A stretch of DNA of 64,000 nt from Nipponacmea schrenckii (Eukaryota; Mollusca; Gastropoda; Lottiidae). The notes under the pieces are model-generated. The model was not told where the DNA came from, made no database searches, and saw only the letters and a program-made list of their open reading frames with translations. The stretch is from positions 10,842,472 to 10,906,471 of the forward strand of contig JAUJPP010000001.1 of NCBI GenBank assembly GCA_030562195.1, read 5' to 3'. This document shows, in pieces, positions 25,400 through 36,638 of this stretch. Every line of letters begins with the position of its first letter. Position 1 is the first letter of the stretch. Position numbers and translations under genes: made by a program.

Positions 25400-25800
25400 A
25401 TTAAATCATGTTAAATCCATTTGTACTAAATGTAGTTTTATCCATATATTTCAGAAAACCAGACACATCCAGAAAAAGATTACTAACACTATCCTATTAC
25501 TGTTTCTGTACCTTTGCAAGGAGGCCATCATAGTGCTACCTTAATTTCTACTAACATCTCTGTAAATTCTCACTTTATATTTCTTATTCTTATCTATTTT
25601 GGTATTACTGGTAGTATTACAATAAAGCAAGTACAACCCACACAGAGTCTGTCTGAGCATCGTACTTTACTCGTCATGTTTATCCTGTTCTTTATCATGG
25701 CTACCTTTTCATCATTTCACTCTCTTCATGTATTTATAATAAACAGTATATAGAACATTTGTACTTATCTGTGGCCTCATAGATTATAACATTACTTTTC

Positions 25801-25834
25801 AAAAAAAAAAAAAAGGAAAGGGAAGAATGTAGGC
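25801..25834 (+). promoter_or_regulatory. Polypurine tract and stub of a 3' LTR
   Basis: A run of A then AAGGAAAGGGAAGA, followed at once by ATGTAGGCTG, as expected for the plus-strand primer next to an LTR beginning TGTAG. The LTR breaks off after about 9 bp into homeobox-array spacer. Confidence 0.55.
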
Positions 25835-26161
25835 TGTCATTATCTTTTATTTGCAACACAAAGTATAACACTGTGGACAAATATGGTCGAGTTAAGGTCA
25901 TTTTAGTTTGGGGTAGGGTTTTCCACTAGCCTATATATTTATGTTTAGTCGCACCAATAACGGTTACAACAAAAACTCTGGCAGGCTGTCAGAGATGTAA
26001 AGCTTCCAATTTGCACATTTGCACTGAATGTATTCATCCACACGAGTTTCTTTTATGCCAACTCTCAAGTTCCTACCTAGCACGCTATGCCTGCTACAAC
26101 ACGTATGGTTTCCGATTCTTTCCTCAATGTACAAAACAAAAGACGTTTGGCTTTAAAATTC
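25835..26161. repeat. Homeobox-array spacer, resumed after the retroelement
   Basis: From TCATTATCTTTTATTTGC onward this matches 18950-19273 and 30316-30632, ending at TTTAAAATTC where the assembly gap starts. One 'gcacatttgcac' duplication distinguishes it. Confidence 0.75.
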
Positions 26162-26661
26162 NNNNNNNNNNNNNNNNNNNNNNNNNNNNNNNNNNNNNNN
26201 NNNNNNNNNNNNNNNNNNNNNNNNNNNNNNNNNNNNNNNNNNNNNNNNNNNNNNNNNNNNNNNNNNNNNNNNNNNNNNNNNNNNNNNNNNNNNNNNNNNN
26301 NNNNNNNNNNNNNNNNNNNNNNNNNNNNNNNNNNNNNNNNNNNNNNNNNNNNNNNNNNNNNNNNNNNNNNNNNNNNNNNNNNNNNNNNNNNNNNNNNNNN
26401 NNNNNNNNNNNNNNNNNNNNNNNNNNNNNNNNNNNNNNNNNNNNNNNNNNNNNNNNNNNNNNNNNNNNNNNNNNNNNNNNNNNNNNNNNNNNNNNNNNNN
26501 NNNNNNNNNNNNNNNNNNNNNNNNNNNNNNNNNNNNNNNNNNNNNNNNNNNNNNNNNNNNNNNNNNNNNNNNNNNNNNNNNNNNNNNNNNNNNNNNNNNN
26601 NNNNNNNNNNNNNNNNNNNNNNNNNNNNNNNNNNNNNNNNNNNNNNNNNNNNNNNNNNNNN
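26162..26661. other. Assembly gap, exactly 500 N
   Basis: Round length suggests an arbitrary gap size. The left flank matches the spacer just 3' of a homeobox copy (compare 34213), and the right flank matches the block upstream of copy 4 (compare 36640). The equivalent interval around copy 4 is about 2.4 kb and holds a whole homeobox gene. Confidence 0.95.
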
Positions 26662-28680
26662 TTGAACTCTTCGCAATAAATCACAATGAAACAAAAGTAA
26701 ATAACACAATAGCTTGCAATCATATAAGATATCCGAACCTTTAAATTCTGCAAGAAGCCGGATTCGATTGTTCCAGAGATGATGGTGATGGAAATTTAAG
26801 GTCTTTTAACTTGCGAGTCCTATTGCTTTAAACAGTCGTGTGATATATCTGTTTCTGTGACTAACGATATCATCGCACCACAAGTGCTGAGTCACAAAAC
26901 GTTTATCACACAGTAAAATACAAAAACGGCTGCTAAGACTCTTATCTTAGTGTACAAACAGAAAATGTAAACAATATGTAGTATGATGAAATATTAACCA
27001 ACAGACTGCACAATTATTTGACTGATGCAATAATAATACAATGTAGTATACATGAATTGAATGTTCTCTGATTTATTTCTTGTCATTTTTCTGTACATAT
27101 TTATAAATATTAATAGGCACAAACATATTTTACGTTTTTTGAAAAGTATTTTTGTTATCAACAAGATATTTATTGTATACAAAAGAAGTGAAACTGTATT
27201 GTAGAAAACATTATCCTTGCGTTCTTTAAGAAATTTGTTACAGAAATGTTTTATGCTCGAACTTTACAAATCTTCGATTGTCTTGTCAATGAACATCAAA
27301 AATGCCGAGTAACCTATTTTCAGACTTCTGTATTATAGCGTGGAACATCTAAAATTATGATACTTAAATTCTAGGTAATAAAGGGACATGTGCAAAAAAC
27401 CTTTGTTTATTCAAATAAGTGTAACAAGAAAATGTATGTAAGTAAGTTCAGATTGACTGCAGGAGAATAACAATTTTCATGTAGTATGAACAAATTTCAG
27501 ATATTATGTGTAAGATAGAATTATAATAATACCTGTGTACTGTATATGCCAGGTATTTTGAATTCAGTCAGACGTTAAATTATAGTGAAGGAAAATCGCC
27601 ATTTTCACATACACTTTATTCATCTTATTTTACAGTTTCCTTAGTACACTGACTCAAGTGATTTTCCCCCTTAAAAATACCAAAGACTGTCTCAATAACG
27701 ATAGAGCTTCGGAATATACTGACCTGTACTCATTCATAAAGCAGTATAATTGAATCTTGTGTTCCGGTGGGACATCATTTTAAATACATCCCAGATTTAG
27801 ATTATGTGTTGGATATAGAGTATCAATATTGCTGTACATAATTATGTAAAAAATGTCCAAGGTTCTTTCCCTATCTAGTCATTGATACCTGGAAGTTTAG
27901 CATAATGTATTTATAAACAATATTTTACTATTTTGATACGACCCAATAATTTCAGACCAAATAATGAATTATTGGTATATATACAGTCAAACCTGTATTA
28001 AGCAACCAGTCAAGGGAAGTGGCTGGATGTGGTGCTTAATACAGGTGGCTGTTGAATACAGGTGGAGGAAGCAGGGCTGTTGATTTAATTTTTTCCCAGC
28101 CGGACATTTTTTTAACGATGTTTTGTTGATGTCAAAACTCCAACACTAAGTACTATTCAAGTAGTATCCAACTGTAAAATGTATTTCAATGCCATAAATG
28201 TTTAGTTATATTCATCATAATTGAGACTTTAATTTTCTGAACATACTGTCATACGTCTCATTTAATATTTTTTACGAATTTTTACAAATGCTGATTTTAA
28301 GAAAACTTTCACCGACGATGTACTTCCGGTATGTATGTATGTCAAAGTTACCTGTAGAGAACATCAACACCTCATACTGAGAATTAATGATGATGATATT
28401 TCTGGCAACATGGTCCTGTCCTGTTTCCTATCGACAAGTTGAATATTTTGAGAAAAAAGAACTTAATTCTACCTTATCACTCATCTGGGATTTTACTCTC
28501 TAATGCCGGTCCAAAATAAACCAGGTGATAATGATTACTGTGCTAATTCATGTTTTAATTGAGGTATAATAGCTTTAGCAGATTGTTGATGATTTACTTG
28601 GTTGTTTTCAAGTTTACGTTTTAAAGAGAAGCTGTCATGGATTTTAATATCGCTTATAAGACACTTTTTTATTTAGTAAT
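26662..28680. repeat. 2 kb array segment, copy 1 (duplicate of 36639-38660)
   Basis: Matches 36639-38660 almost base for base by eye, with small indels only (for example ACCGGT extra in the second copy near 37590, AATCAAAACC versus AATAAACC near 28515). It contains a short repeat with 'CAGTCAAACCTGTATTAAGC' (27985) and an open frame of 62 codons present in both copies; no gene is recognised. Confidence 0.85.
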
Positions 28681-29215
28681 TATTATTATAAAGATTGGTG
28701 GAATAATACTTTTCTAGCTTTGATGATAGTTGAATATCTAACCATTTACATCATAAAATTGACATTTAAATTTTCAATTGACTTGCCGTATAATTAACTG
28801 GAGATATCATTTTAGAACTAGATAACAATTTAAATATCAATCTATACTAATAAATGCTTTATTTGTAATATACAATTTCCAGGACCAGAAAGCGTTATAT
28901 AGTTATAGACAAATACAGAGCAACTATGGATTTTAATATCGCTTATAAGACACTTTTTTATTTAGTAATTATTATTTTAAAGATTGGTGGAATAATACTT
29001 TTCTAGCTTTGATGATAGTTGAATATCTAACCATTTACATCATAAAATTGACATTTAAATTTTCAATTGACTTACCGTATAATTAACTGGAGATATCATT
29101 TTAGAACTAGATAACAATTTAAATATCAATCTATACTAATAAATGCTTTATTTGTAATATACAATTTCCAGGACCAGAAAGCATTATATAGTTATAGACA
29201 AATACAGAGCAACTC
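28636..29215 (-). repeat. Two tandem orphan first-exon/promoter modules of the homeobox gene
   Basis: A segment of about 289 bp (28636-28924) is repeated from 28925. Each module contains the first coding exon of the homeobox gene (MISPVNYT, complement 28787-28810 and 29076-29099) and its upstream DNA with a TATATAATGC-like box. The second has a normal GTAAG donor; the first has GCAAG, a GC-type donor. No exon 2 lies next to either: the left module fuses into the 2 kb array segment inside what should be intron 1. Confidence 0.7.
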
Positions 29216-29699
29216 CTGTCTGTCAGTAATGTGACAACTCGACTAATGCTGGCATATTTAATCGAGTTAATTGGATGAATAAAATTCAATCACTGATCGA
29301 ATTAACAGTTGATTAGTGATGTAATTAACAATGACGATTCTTGAAACATGTAGTTTATACACAACACACATTGTTGATTTAATACAGTAACCTATATACA
29401 ATATATACAAGCAATTAAATTAATATCTATGCTTGGTCCAATTGTCATCTGGATTGACTTGAAAGATTTGTTTATCTGAATACCTTTTTATATCGGATAA
29501 ACACTGAATCAATTTCAAGTTAAACGACAGAATCTTTTTCGTTTTTTGTTTGTTGTAAAATGCTGAAAAATAGAATAAAATAAACAGATATCTGTATCCC
29601 ACAACCATACTGAAATCACCACAATAGAGATGGAATAAAGTACATAAAAAGCCGAAAGAAGTTCAGTTGGTTGGTAGAAGACAAGTTAATGTTTCCTAC

Positions 29700-30690
29700 C
29701 AGTAAACTATATCGGAAGTTAAGTGGCAATATTTGCAGTCAAGGTATATCTAAACATTTTAACTGCCAAATTTCAACTTGCTAAATCACAATCTCCGCCT
29801 GCACCATCACTTGCTGCATATTGTTTATGCAACTTCAAAGTCGATACTCTCAAATGTTTGAAAAAATTTCTCATAACTGTTTTTGACTGTAATAAACGCG
29901 CGGGATAATTAACTTTTGTTTGCATCTAAAAATATACCTCTGCGGTCGAAATTGTCCGGGTTTGTCGAAATTGTCCGGGTGGCGTGTGGGTCGGCCACTA
30001 GTCTATATACGGTTATTTAGGGTTTAGTGGCATTTATAAGGGTTACGACCATAATTTTGACAGACTGCCATTCAAAGACTATCAGAGATTTAAAGCAGCA
30101 ATTTGCAATGAATGTACCCAACCAACTGAAGTTGTCCTCTGGCAAATCTCAACTGCCTTTCTGGCAATACGCCTGCACCAGCAAGTTTCCGATTAATTCC
30201 CCAAAAACAATACAAGTGATATTTCTCTCCCAATTTCGGGTAAAATTTGAAAGTCGATTTTCTAAAAAGGTTAAAAATTCAAATTTTTATTTTCGACTTA
30301 AATAGGCATAGGAAATCATTATCTTTTATTTGCAACAAAAAGTATAACACTGTGGACAAATATGGTCGAGTTAAGGTCATTTTAGTTTGGGGTAGGGTTT
30401 TCCACTAGCCTATATATTTATGTTTAGTCGCACCAATAACGGTTACAACAAAAACTCTGGCAGGCTGTCAGAGATGTAAAGCTTCCAATTTGCACTGAAT
30501 GTATTCATCCACACGAGTTTCTTTTATGCCAACTCTCAAGTTCCTACCTAGCACGCTATGCCTGCTACAACACGTATGGTTTCCGATTCTTTCCTCAATG
30601 TACAAAACAAAAGACGTTTGGCTTTAAAATTCAGGTTAAAGATGATTTTCCCGAAATTTAGAACAATTTGAATTTCGTTTTCAACTGAAT
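29700..30690. repeat. Homeobox-array spacer 3
   Basis: Near-identical to 18340-19320, with a small extra duplication of GTTTGTCGAAATTGTCCGG near 29958. Ends at the 3' UTR remnant of copy 3. Confidence 0.75.
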
Positions 30691-30901
30691 TAGACACACA
30701 GAATGATATTTAGATAACAATTTATTAATAAATAATTTAAAAATCTTGAAATAACAACAAAAGAACCAATTAAAACAATAGCATTAACAATAAACAATAT
30801 TATTCTGAATATAAAATCGTCTCAAATATACCAAAGTCAAAAGAGAATAAGTCCAACTGAAAACACAATATTGCTTAGAAAGAACTAGAAAAGAAAAATA
30901 C

Positions 30902-31619
30902 CTTCAGGTTTTTCTCTGGAATACCAAGATCTCGAGACAACTGTTCCATTACTTCAGGCTCTGGATATGGCGTTTCCAGAAATATTTTTTCCAATGATCG
31001 GATTTGTTGAGGACTGTAATTTGTTCTGGTATTCTTCTTGCTTGAAATGTTTTCAGGGTCAGATATTTTTCTACCATGGTCTATGGTGGAGATTGTTGGT
31101 ATATCCCGAGGTAATGACGAGGTGGTAGATTGGGGACTAGAATCAGATACAAATCCAGAAGAATTTCCACTGTCGCTATCGGTAATTAAAGGTGGAGTTG
31201 TGGTAGGAGAACATCTTGAAGATGATGGATTTGAAGCTGGGTTCAAATGAGACTCAATGCTATCATCACTAGATGTTGGAGATTTGATAGTAGATTGTCT
31301 CGTGTAGCTGGTTTCTAGATGTGGCGAGTTGTAAACGTCCCACGGTTGATAAAATGAAGAGGAGAATGTTGGTTGGTGAGAACTTGTTGTGTATTGAAGT
31401 TGAATCTGATAGGGTATGAAACCAGTCTTTTGACTCACATTTTCAACTTGTCGGTCCAAGGAAGATACCTGAAAATAGAAATGAAGTAATATTATTTTAA
31501 AGATTGGTGGAATAATACTTTTCTAGCTTTGATGATAGTTGAATATCTAACCATTTACATCATAAAATTGACATTTAAATTTTCAATTGACTTACCGTAT
31601 AATTAACTGGAGATATCAT
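30902..31619 (-). pseudogene. Paired-like homeobox gene, array copy 3 (last exon deleted)
   Basis: First exon (31596-31619, MISPVNYT) and middle exon (30902-31468, 567 nt) are open and in frame, and the donor AAG|GTATTT is kept. The last exon, which should encode homeodomain positions 47-60 and the C-terminus, is missing: 3' UTR sequence ending AATAAACAATAT is joined directly to intron sequence TATTCTGAATATAAAATCG near 30801. The break sits in short AATATT homology. As it stands the product would stop after LKVFFFSSSF and lack recognition helix 3, so it cannot bind DNA as a homeodomain unless it splices to another copy's last exon. Confidence 0.82.
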
Positions 31620-32639
31620 TTTAGAACTAGATAACAATTTAAATATCAATCTATACTAATAAATGCTTTATTTGTAATATACAATTTCCAGGATAAGAAA
31701 GCATTATATAGACATTAGACAAATACAGAGCAACTCCTGTCTGTCAGTAATGTAACCACTCTACTAATGCTGGCATATTTAATCGAGTTAATTGGATTAA
31801 TACAATCCAATCACTGATCGAATTGACAGTTGAATAGTGATTTCATTGATTCGAGTTACAATTTTGTTCTTTAATGTATCGACAAATCTGTTGCAGTTAT
31901 TTCAGTAGTTTTGTAATAAGTTTTTGTAGAACATAGATCGCAAGAACACAGATATTAAGGGACGAAACTCTTACAAGTAATACTTCGTGGTAAACATGAT
32001 CTAAATACTCTTTCAAGAAAATGATCTAAAACTAAATTAGCGATATTGACTTCTCGGGCTTTGTCAATCTTTATTCGCAACACCCAATATTCCCACATTT
32101 GCTCATTAACGTAAGTTCAAGCTTTCGTGGAATTTCTGATACAGTACATCCAATACCATACTGGTTCTTAAAGAAGAGAAACATTCAATTTCCATTTACT
32201 TCTGAAAGTTAAAAAAATATATATCTATCAGTTTGTTTATACAAAACATTTAAACTTGAAATGTTTGTAATTTTCGTTTAGTTTAAACTTTCTCATAAAT
32301 CACATTTCTTTTTAAGCGGTTTGTACTTTTGAGATTATAATATCAAAAAACAACCAATACAATTATCATTAGTTCCATTAGACGAGCAATCAATCAACAA
32401 ACCCATTATCAAAGAAATAGATACATTTTTTTTCTTCCAGGATGTGTTTGTTTTAATGATAAACAGTGGAATAGATCTTTTTTTTTTATCTCTTACAGGT
32501 ATTGTAAAACCTGAACTCTTCGCAATAAATCACAATGAAACAAAAGTAAATAACACAATAGCTTGCAATCATATAAGATATCCGAACCTTTAAATTCTGC
32601 AAAGAAGCCGGATTCGATTGTTCCAGAGATGATGGACAC

Positions 32640-32957
32640 AGTTATTACGTTCTAATAAATCTATGAATTGATTAAGAAACATAATAAAAAGGAATGGACT
32701 GAGCATACAACCCTGTTTAGTACCAATGGTACAATCAAACAATCAAAATAATCTGTAAGAGAGTTATCATCACCTAGAACACATGATTTCATACCACAAT
32801 ACATTGAATATAATATTCTGACAATTTTAGTACTAACATTATACTTGACAAGACTAAATAACAACAATGGGTGTTGTGTTAAATCGAAGGCTGATGAGAA
32901 ATCAATGAAGATACAATACATTCTACCTTTACTTTTTGTCAAGTATTTTTGAACCAC
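32640..32957 (-). pseudogene. LINE reverse-transcriptase fragment inside the homeobox array
   Basis: An open stretch on the minus strand encodes RT motif CIFIDFSSAFDLTQHP (catalytic Asp of motif A), then KIVRILYSMYCGMKSCV and SLTDYFD, typical of non-LTR retrotransposon RT. It is truncated at both ends; the left edge joins array sequence at CAGAGATGATGG and the right edge joins the promoter-side repeat near 32955. Confidence 0.8.
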
Positions 32958-33289
32958 ACATCACACTTTGTTGATTTAATACAGTAACATATATACAAGC
33001 AATTAAATTGATATCTATGCTTGGTCCAAATGCCATCTGGATTGACTTGAAAGATTTGTTTTTTTGAATACCTATTTATATCAGATAAATACTGACTCAA
33101 TTTCAGGTTATACGACAGAATCTTTTTCGTTTTTTGTTTGTTGTAAAATGCTGAAAAAATAGCATAAAATAAACGGATATCTGTATCCCACAACCATACT
33201 GAAATCACCACAATAGAGATCAAATAAAGTACAGAAAAAGCCGAAAGAAGTTCACTTGATTGGAAATGACAAGTTAATGTTTACTACCA

Positions 33290-34270
33290 GTAACCAAATC
33301 AGAAGAAAAGATATTTGCACTCAAGGTATATCTAAAAATGTTAACTGCCAAATTTCAATTTCCTAACTCACAATCTTCGCCTGCACCATCACTTTCAGCT
33401 TCGGTTTTTTCTCCAACCTACAATACAGGGTATTTTCCTGTTCGCAATAAAATGCAACTTCAAAGTCGATTTTCTGAAACGTTTGAAAAAATTCCCAATT
33501 AATGTTTTGACTTTAATAAACGCACGGGATAATTATCTTTTGTTTGCATCTAAAAATATACCTCTGCGGTCGAAATTGTCCGGGTTTGTCGAAATTGTGC
33601 GGGTGGCGTGTGGGTCGGTCACTAGTCTATATACAGTTCTTTACAGCATCTATAAGAGTTACGACCATTGCCATTTAAAGACTATCAGAGATGTAAAGCA
33701 GCAATTTGCACTAAATGTACCCAACCAACTGAAGTTGTTCTCTGGCAAATCTCAACTTCCTTTCTGGCAATACGCCTGCACCAGCAAGTTTCCGATTAAT
33801 TCCCCAAACAACAATACAAGGGATATTTATCTTCCAATTTCCGGTAAGATTTGAAAGTCGATTTTCTTAAAAGGTGAAAATTCAAATTTTTATTTTAGAT
33901 TTCAATAGGCATAGGAAATTATTATCTTTTATTTGCAACAAAAAGTATAACTCTGTGGACAAAATTAATTCAATATGGTCGAGTTAAGGTCATTTTAGTT
34001 TTGGGATTGACTTGACCGATAACGGTTACGACAAAAACTCTGGCAGGCTTTTAGAGATGTAAAGCTCCAATTTGCACTGAATGTATTCATCCACACGAGT
34101 TTCTTTTATGCCAACTCTCAAGTTCCTACCTAGCACAATCTGCCTGCCACAACACGTATGATTTCCGATTCTTTCCTTTATGCACAAAACAAAAGACGTT
34201 TGGATTTAAAATTCAGGTTAAAGATGATTTTCCCGAAATTTAAAGCAATTTGAATTTCGTTTTCGACTGA
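33290..34270. repeat. Homeobox-array spacer 4
   Basis: Same ~330 bp sub-repeat plan as the other spacers but clearly more diverged from them than spacers 2 and 3 are from each other, with several short indels. Leads into the 3' UTR of copy 4. Confidence 0.7.
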
Positions 34271-34392
34271 ATTAGACACACGGAATGATTTTCAGATAAC
34301 ACTTTATTAATAAATAATTTAAAAATCTTGAAATAACAACAAAAGAACCAATTAAAACAATAGCATTAACAATAAACAATATGCTTAGGTCA

Positions 34393-35539
34393 TCATCTGA
34401 ACTGGGGATACATGTACGAGTTGACGTATGTTGGGAATGGCATGGGTCTTTGAAATGTGTTTGATGACGTTGGGATGGAAGAAGGTATATTATAAACTTG
34501 TCGGGAAGCAACTGTCGATGGTATTACTTGAGACATTAATGCTGAAGGAGACATCATACTATATTGTGGAATGTTTGCCGTAACTTGTGGAATGTAGCTA
34601 GGATTTACTGGAGGGAAGGCGGGTTTATTGTCACGGACTCGTTTCCTCCATCTGGCACGCTTGTTTTGAAACCAAATCTGAAAAATTTAAAACATTAATA
34701 TCAATGCTAAATATTATATTATTCTGAATATAGAATCGTCTCAAATAAACTAAAAGTCAAAAGAGAATAAGTCCAACTGAAAACACAATATTGCTTAGAA
34801 AGAACTAGAAAAGAAAAATACCTTCAGGTTTTTCTCTGGAATACCAAGATCTCGAGACAACTGTTCCATTACTTCAGTCTCTGGATATGGCGTTTCCAGA
34901 AATATTTTTTCCAATGATCGGATTTGTTGAGGAGCGTAATTTGTTCTAATATTCTTCTTGTTTGAAATGTTTTCAGGGTCAGATATTTTTCTACCATGGT
35001 CTATGGTGGAGATTGTTGGTATATCCCGAGGTAATGACGAGGTGGTAGATTGGGGACTAGAATCAGATACAAATCCAGAAGAATTTCCACAGTCGCTATC
35101 GGTAATTAAAGGTGGAGTTGTGGTAGGAGAACATCTTGAAGATGATGGACTTGAATCTGGGTTCAAATGAGACTCAATGCTATCATCACTAGATGTTGGA
35201 GACTTAATAGTAGATTGTCTCGTGTAGCTGGTTTCTAGATGTGGCGAGTTGTAAACGTCCCACGGTTGATAAAATGAAGGAGAGAATGTTGGTTGGTGAG
35301 AACTTGTTGTGTATTGAAGTTGATTCTGATAGGGTATGAAACCAGTCTTTTGACTCACATTTTCAACTTGTCGGTCCAAGGAAGATACCTGAAAATAGAA
35401 ATGAAGTAATATTATTTTAAAGATTGGTGGAATAATACTTTTCTAGCTTTGATGATAGTTGAATATCTAACCATTTACATGATAAAATTAACATTTAAAT
35501 TTTCACTTGACTTACCGTATAATTAACTGGAGATATCAT
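34393..35539 (-). CDS. Paired-like (PRD-class) homeobox gene, array copy 4, intact, 291 aa
   Basis: Three coding exons on the minus strand: 35516-35539 (MISPVNYT), 34822-35388 (189 codons), 34393-34677 (94 codons plus TGA). Introns are GT-AG and phase 0. The N-terminal half is Ser/Thr/Pro-rich. The homeodomain spans about residues 152-211 and has L16, F20, W48, F49, Q50, N51, R53 in IWFQNKRARWRKR; Y8 replaces the usual F8. An intron falls between homeodomain positions 46 and 47, the classic site of PRD-class genes. No paired domain or OAR motif was seen, and the C-terminus is Pro/Ser/Tyr-rich. A DNA-binding transcription factor is inferred; Q50 predicts TAAT-type sites. I cannot assign it to a named PRD family; its homeodomain looks fast-evolving. 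AATAAA follows near 34304 on the complement. Confidence 0.85.
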
Positions 35540-35819
35540 TTTAGAACTAGATAACAATTTAAATATCAATCTATACTAATAAATGCTTTATTTGTAATGT
35601 ACAATTTCCAGGATAAGAAAGCATTATATAGACATTAGATAAATACAGAGCAACTCCTGTCTGTCAGTAGTGTAACCACTCTACTAATGCTGGCATATTT
35701 AATCGAGTTAATTGGATGAATACAATCCAATCACTGATCGAATTGACAGTTGAATAGTGATTTCATTGATTCGAGTTACAATTTTGTTCTTTAATGTATC
35801 GACTAATCTGTTGCAGTTA

Positions 35820-36235
35820 TTTCAGTAAATATGTAATAAGTTTTTGTAGAACATAGATCGCAAGAAAACAGATATTAAGGGACGAAACTCTTACAAGTAA
35901 TACTTCGTGGTAAACATGATCTAAATACTCTTTCAAGAAATTGATCTAAAATTAAATTAGCGATATTGACTTCTCGGGCTTTGTCAATCTTTATTCGCAA
36001 CACCCAATATTCCCACATTTGTTTTGTAATAAGTTTTTGTAGAACATAGATCGCAAGAAAACAGATATTAAGGGACGAAACTCTTACAAGTCATACTTCG
36101 TGGTAAACATGATCTAAATACTCTTTCAAGAAATTGATCTAAAACTAAATTAGCGATATTGACTTCTCGGGCTTTGTCAATCTTTATTCGAAACACCCAA
36201 TATTCCCACATTTGCTCATTAACGTAAGTTCAAGG
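35820..36235. repeat. Tandem duplication of about 190 bp upstream of homeobox copy 4
   Basis: The segment beginning TGTAATAAGTTTTTGTAGAA (35830) is repeated from about 36024, both running to the phrase CACCCAATATTCCCACATTT. Only one copy is present upstream of homeobox copy 3 (31910). Confidence 0.75.
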
Positions 36236-36638
36236 TTTCGTGGAATTTCTGATACAGTACATCCAATACCATACTGGTTCTTAAAGAAGAGAAATACCAT
36301 CATAAGAGATCATTCAATTTCCATTTACTTCTGAAAGTTAAAAAAATATATATCTATCAGTTTGTTTATACAAAACATTTAAACTTGAAATGTTTGTAAT
36401 TTTCGTTTACTTTAAACTTTCTCATAAATCACATTTCTTTTTAAGCGGTTTGTACTTTTGAGATTATAATATCAAAAAACAACCAATACAATTATCATTA
36501 GTTCCATTAGACGAGCAATCAATCAACAAACCCATTATCAAAGAAATAGATATATTTTTTTTTCTTCCAGGATGTGTTTGTTTTAATGATAAACAGTGGA
36601 ATAGATCATTGTTTTATCTCTTACAGGTATTGTAAAAC

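Larger units (their letters stand above)
20201..25834 (+). mobile_element. Decayed Ty3/gypsy-like LTR retroelement, lacking both LTRs and gag
   Basis: Order on the + strand: end of RT plus RNase H (20286-20966), a foreign DNA element (20967-22680), integrase (22722-24158), pol tail (24152-24580), zinc-finger ORF (24788-25399), and a purine tract (about 25801-25826). Gag, protease and most of RT are missing at the left edge, where a short (ATA)n tract precedes the first pol codons. The right edge stops about 8-10 bp after the purine tract, so almost no 3' LTR remains. Left junction is homeobox exon DNA; right junction (TGTAGGCTG|TCATTATC) is array spacer. Confidence 0.8.

Noticed and set aside
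20201..25834. Possibility of a retroviral env-type gene after pol
   Set aside because: The downstream ORF has no signal peptide or membrane segment and carries a zinc finger instead.
26011..26753. ORFs of about 200 codons across the N run
   Set aside because: Artefacts of translating N; only gap flanks are real sequence.
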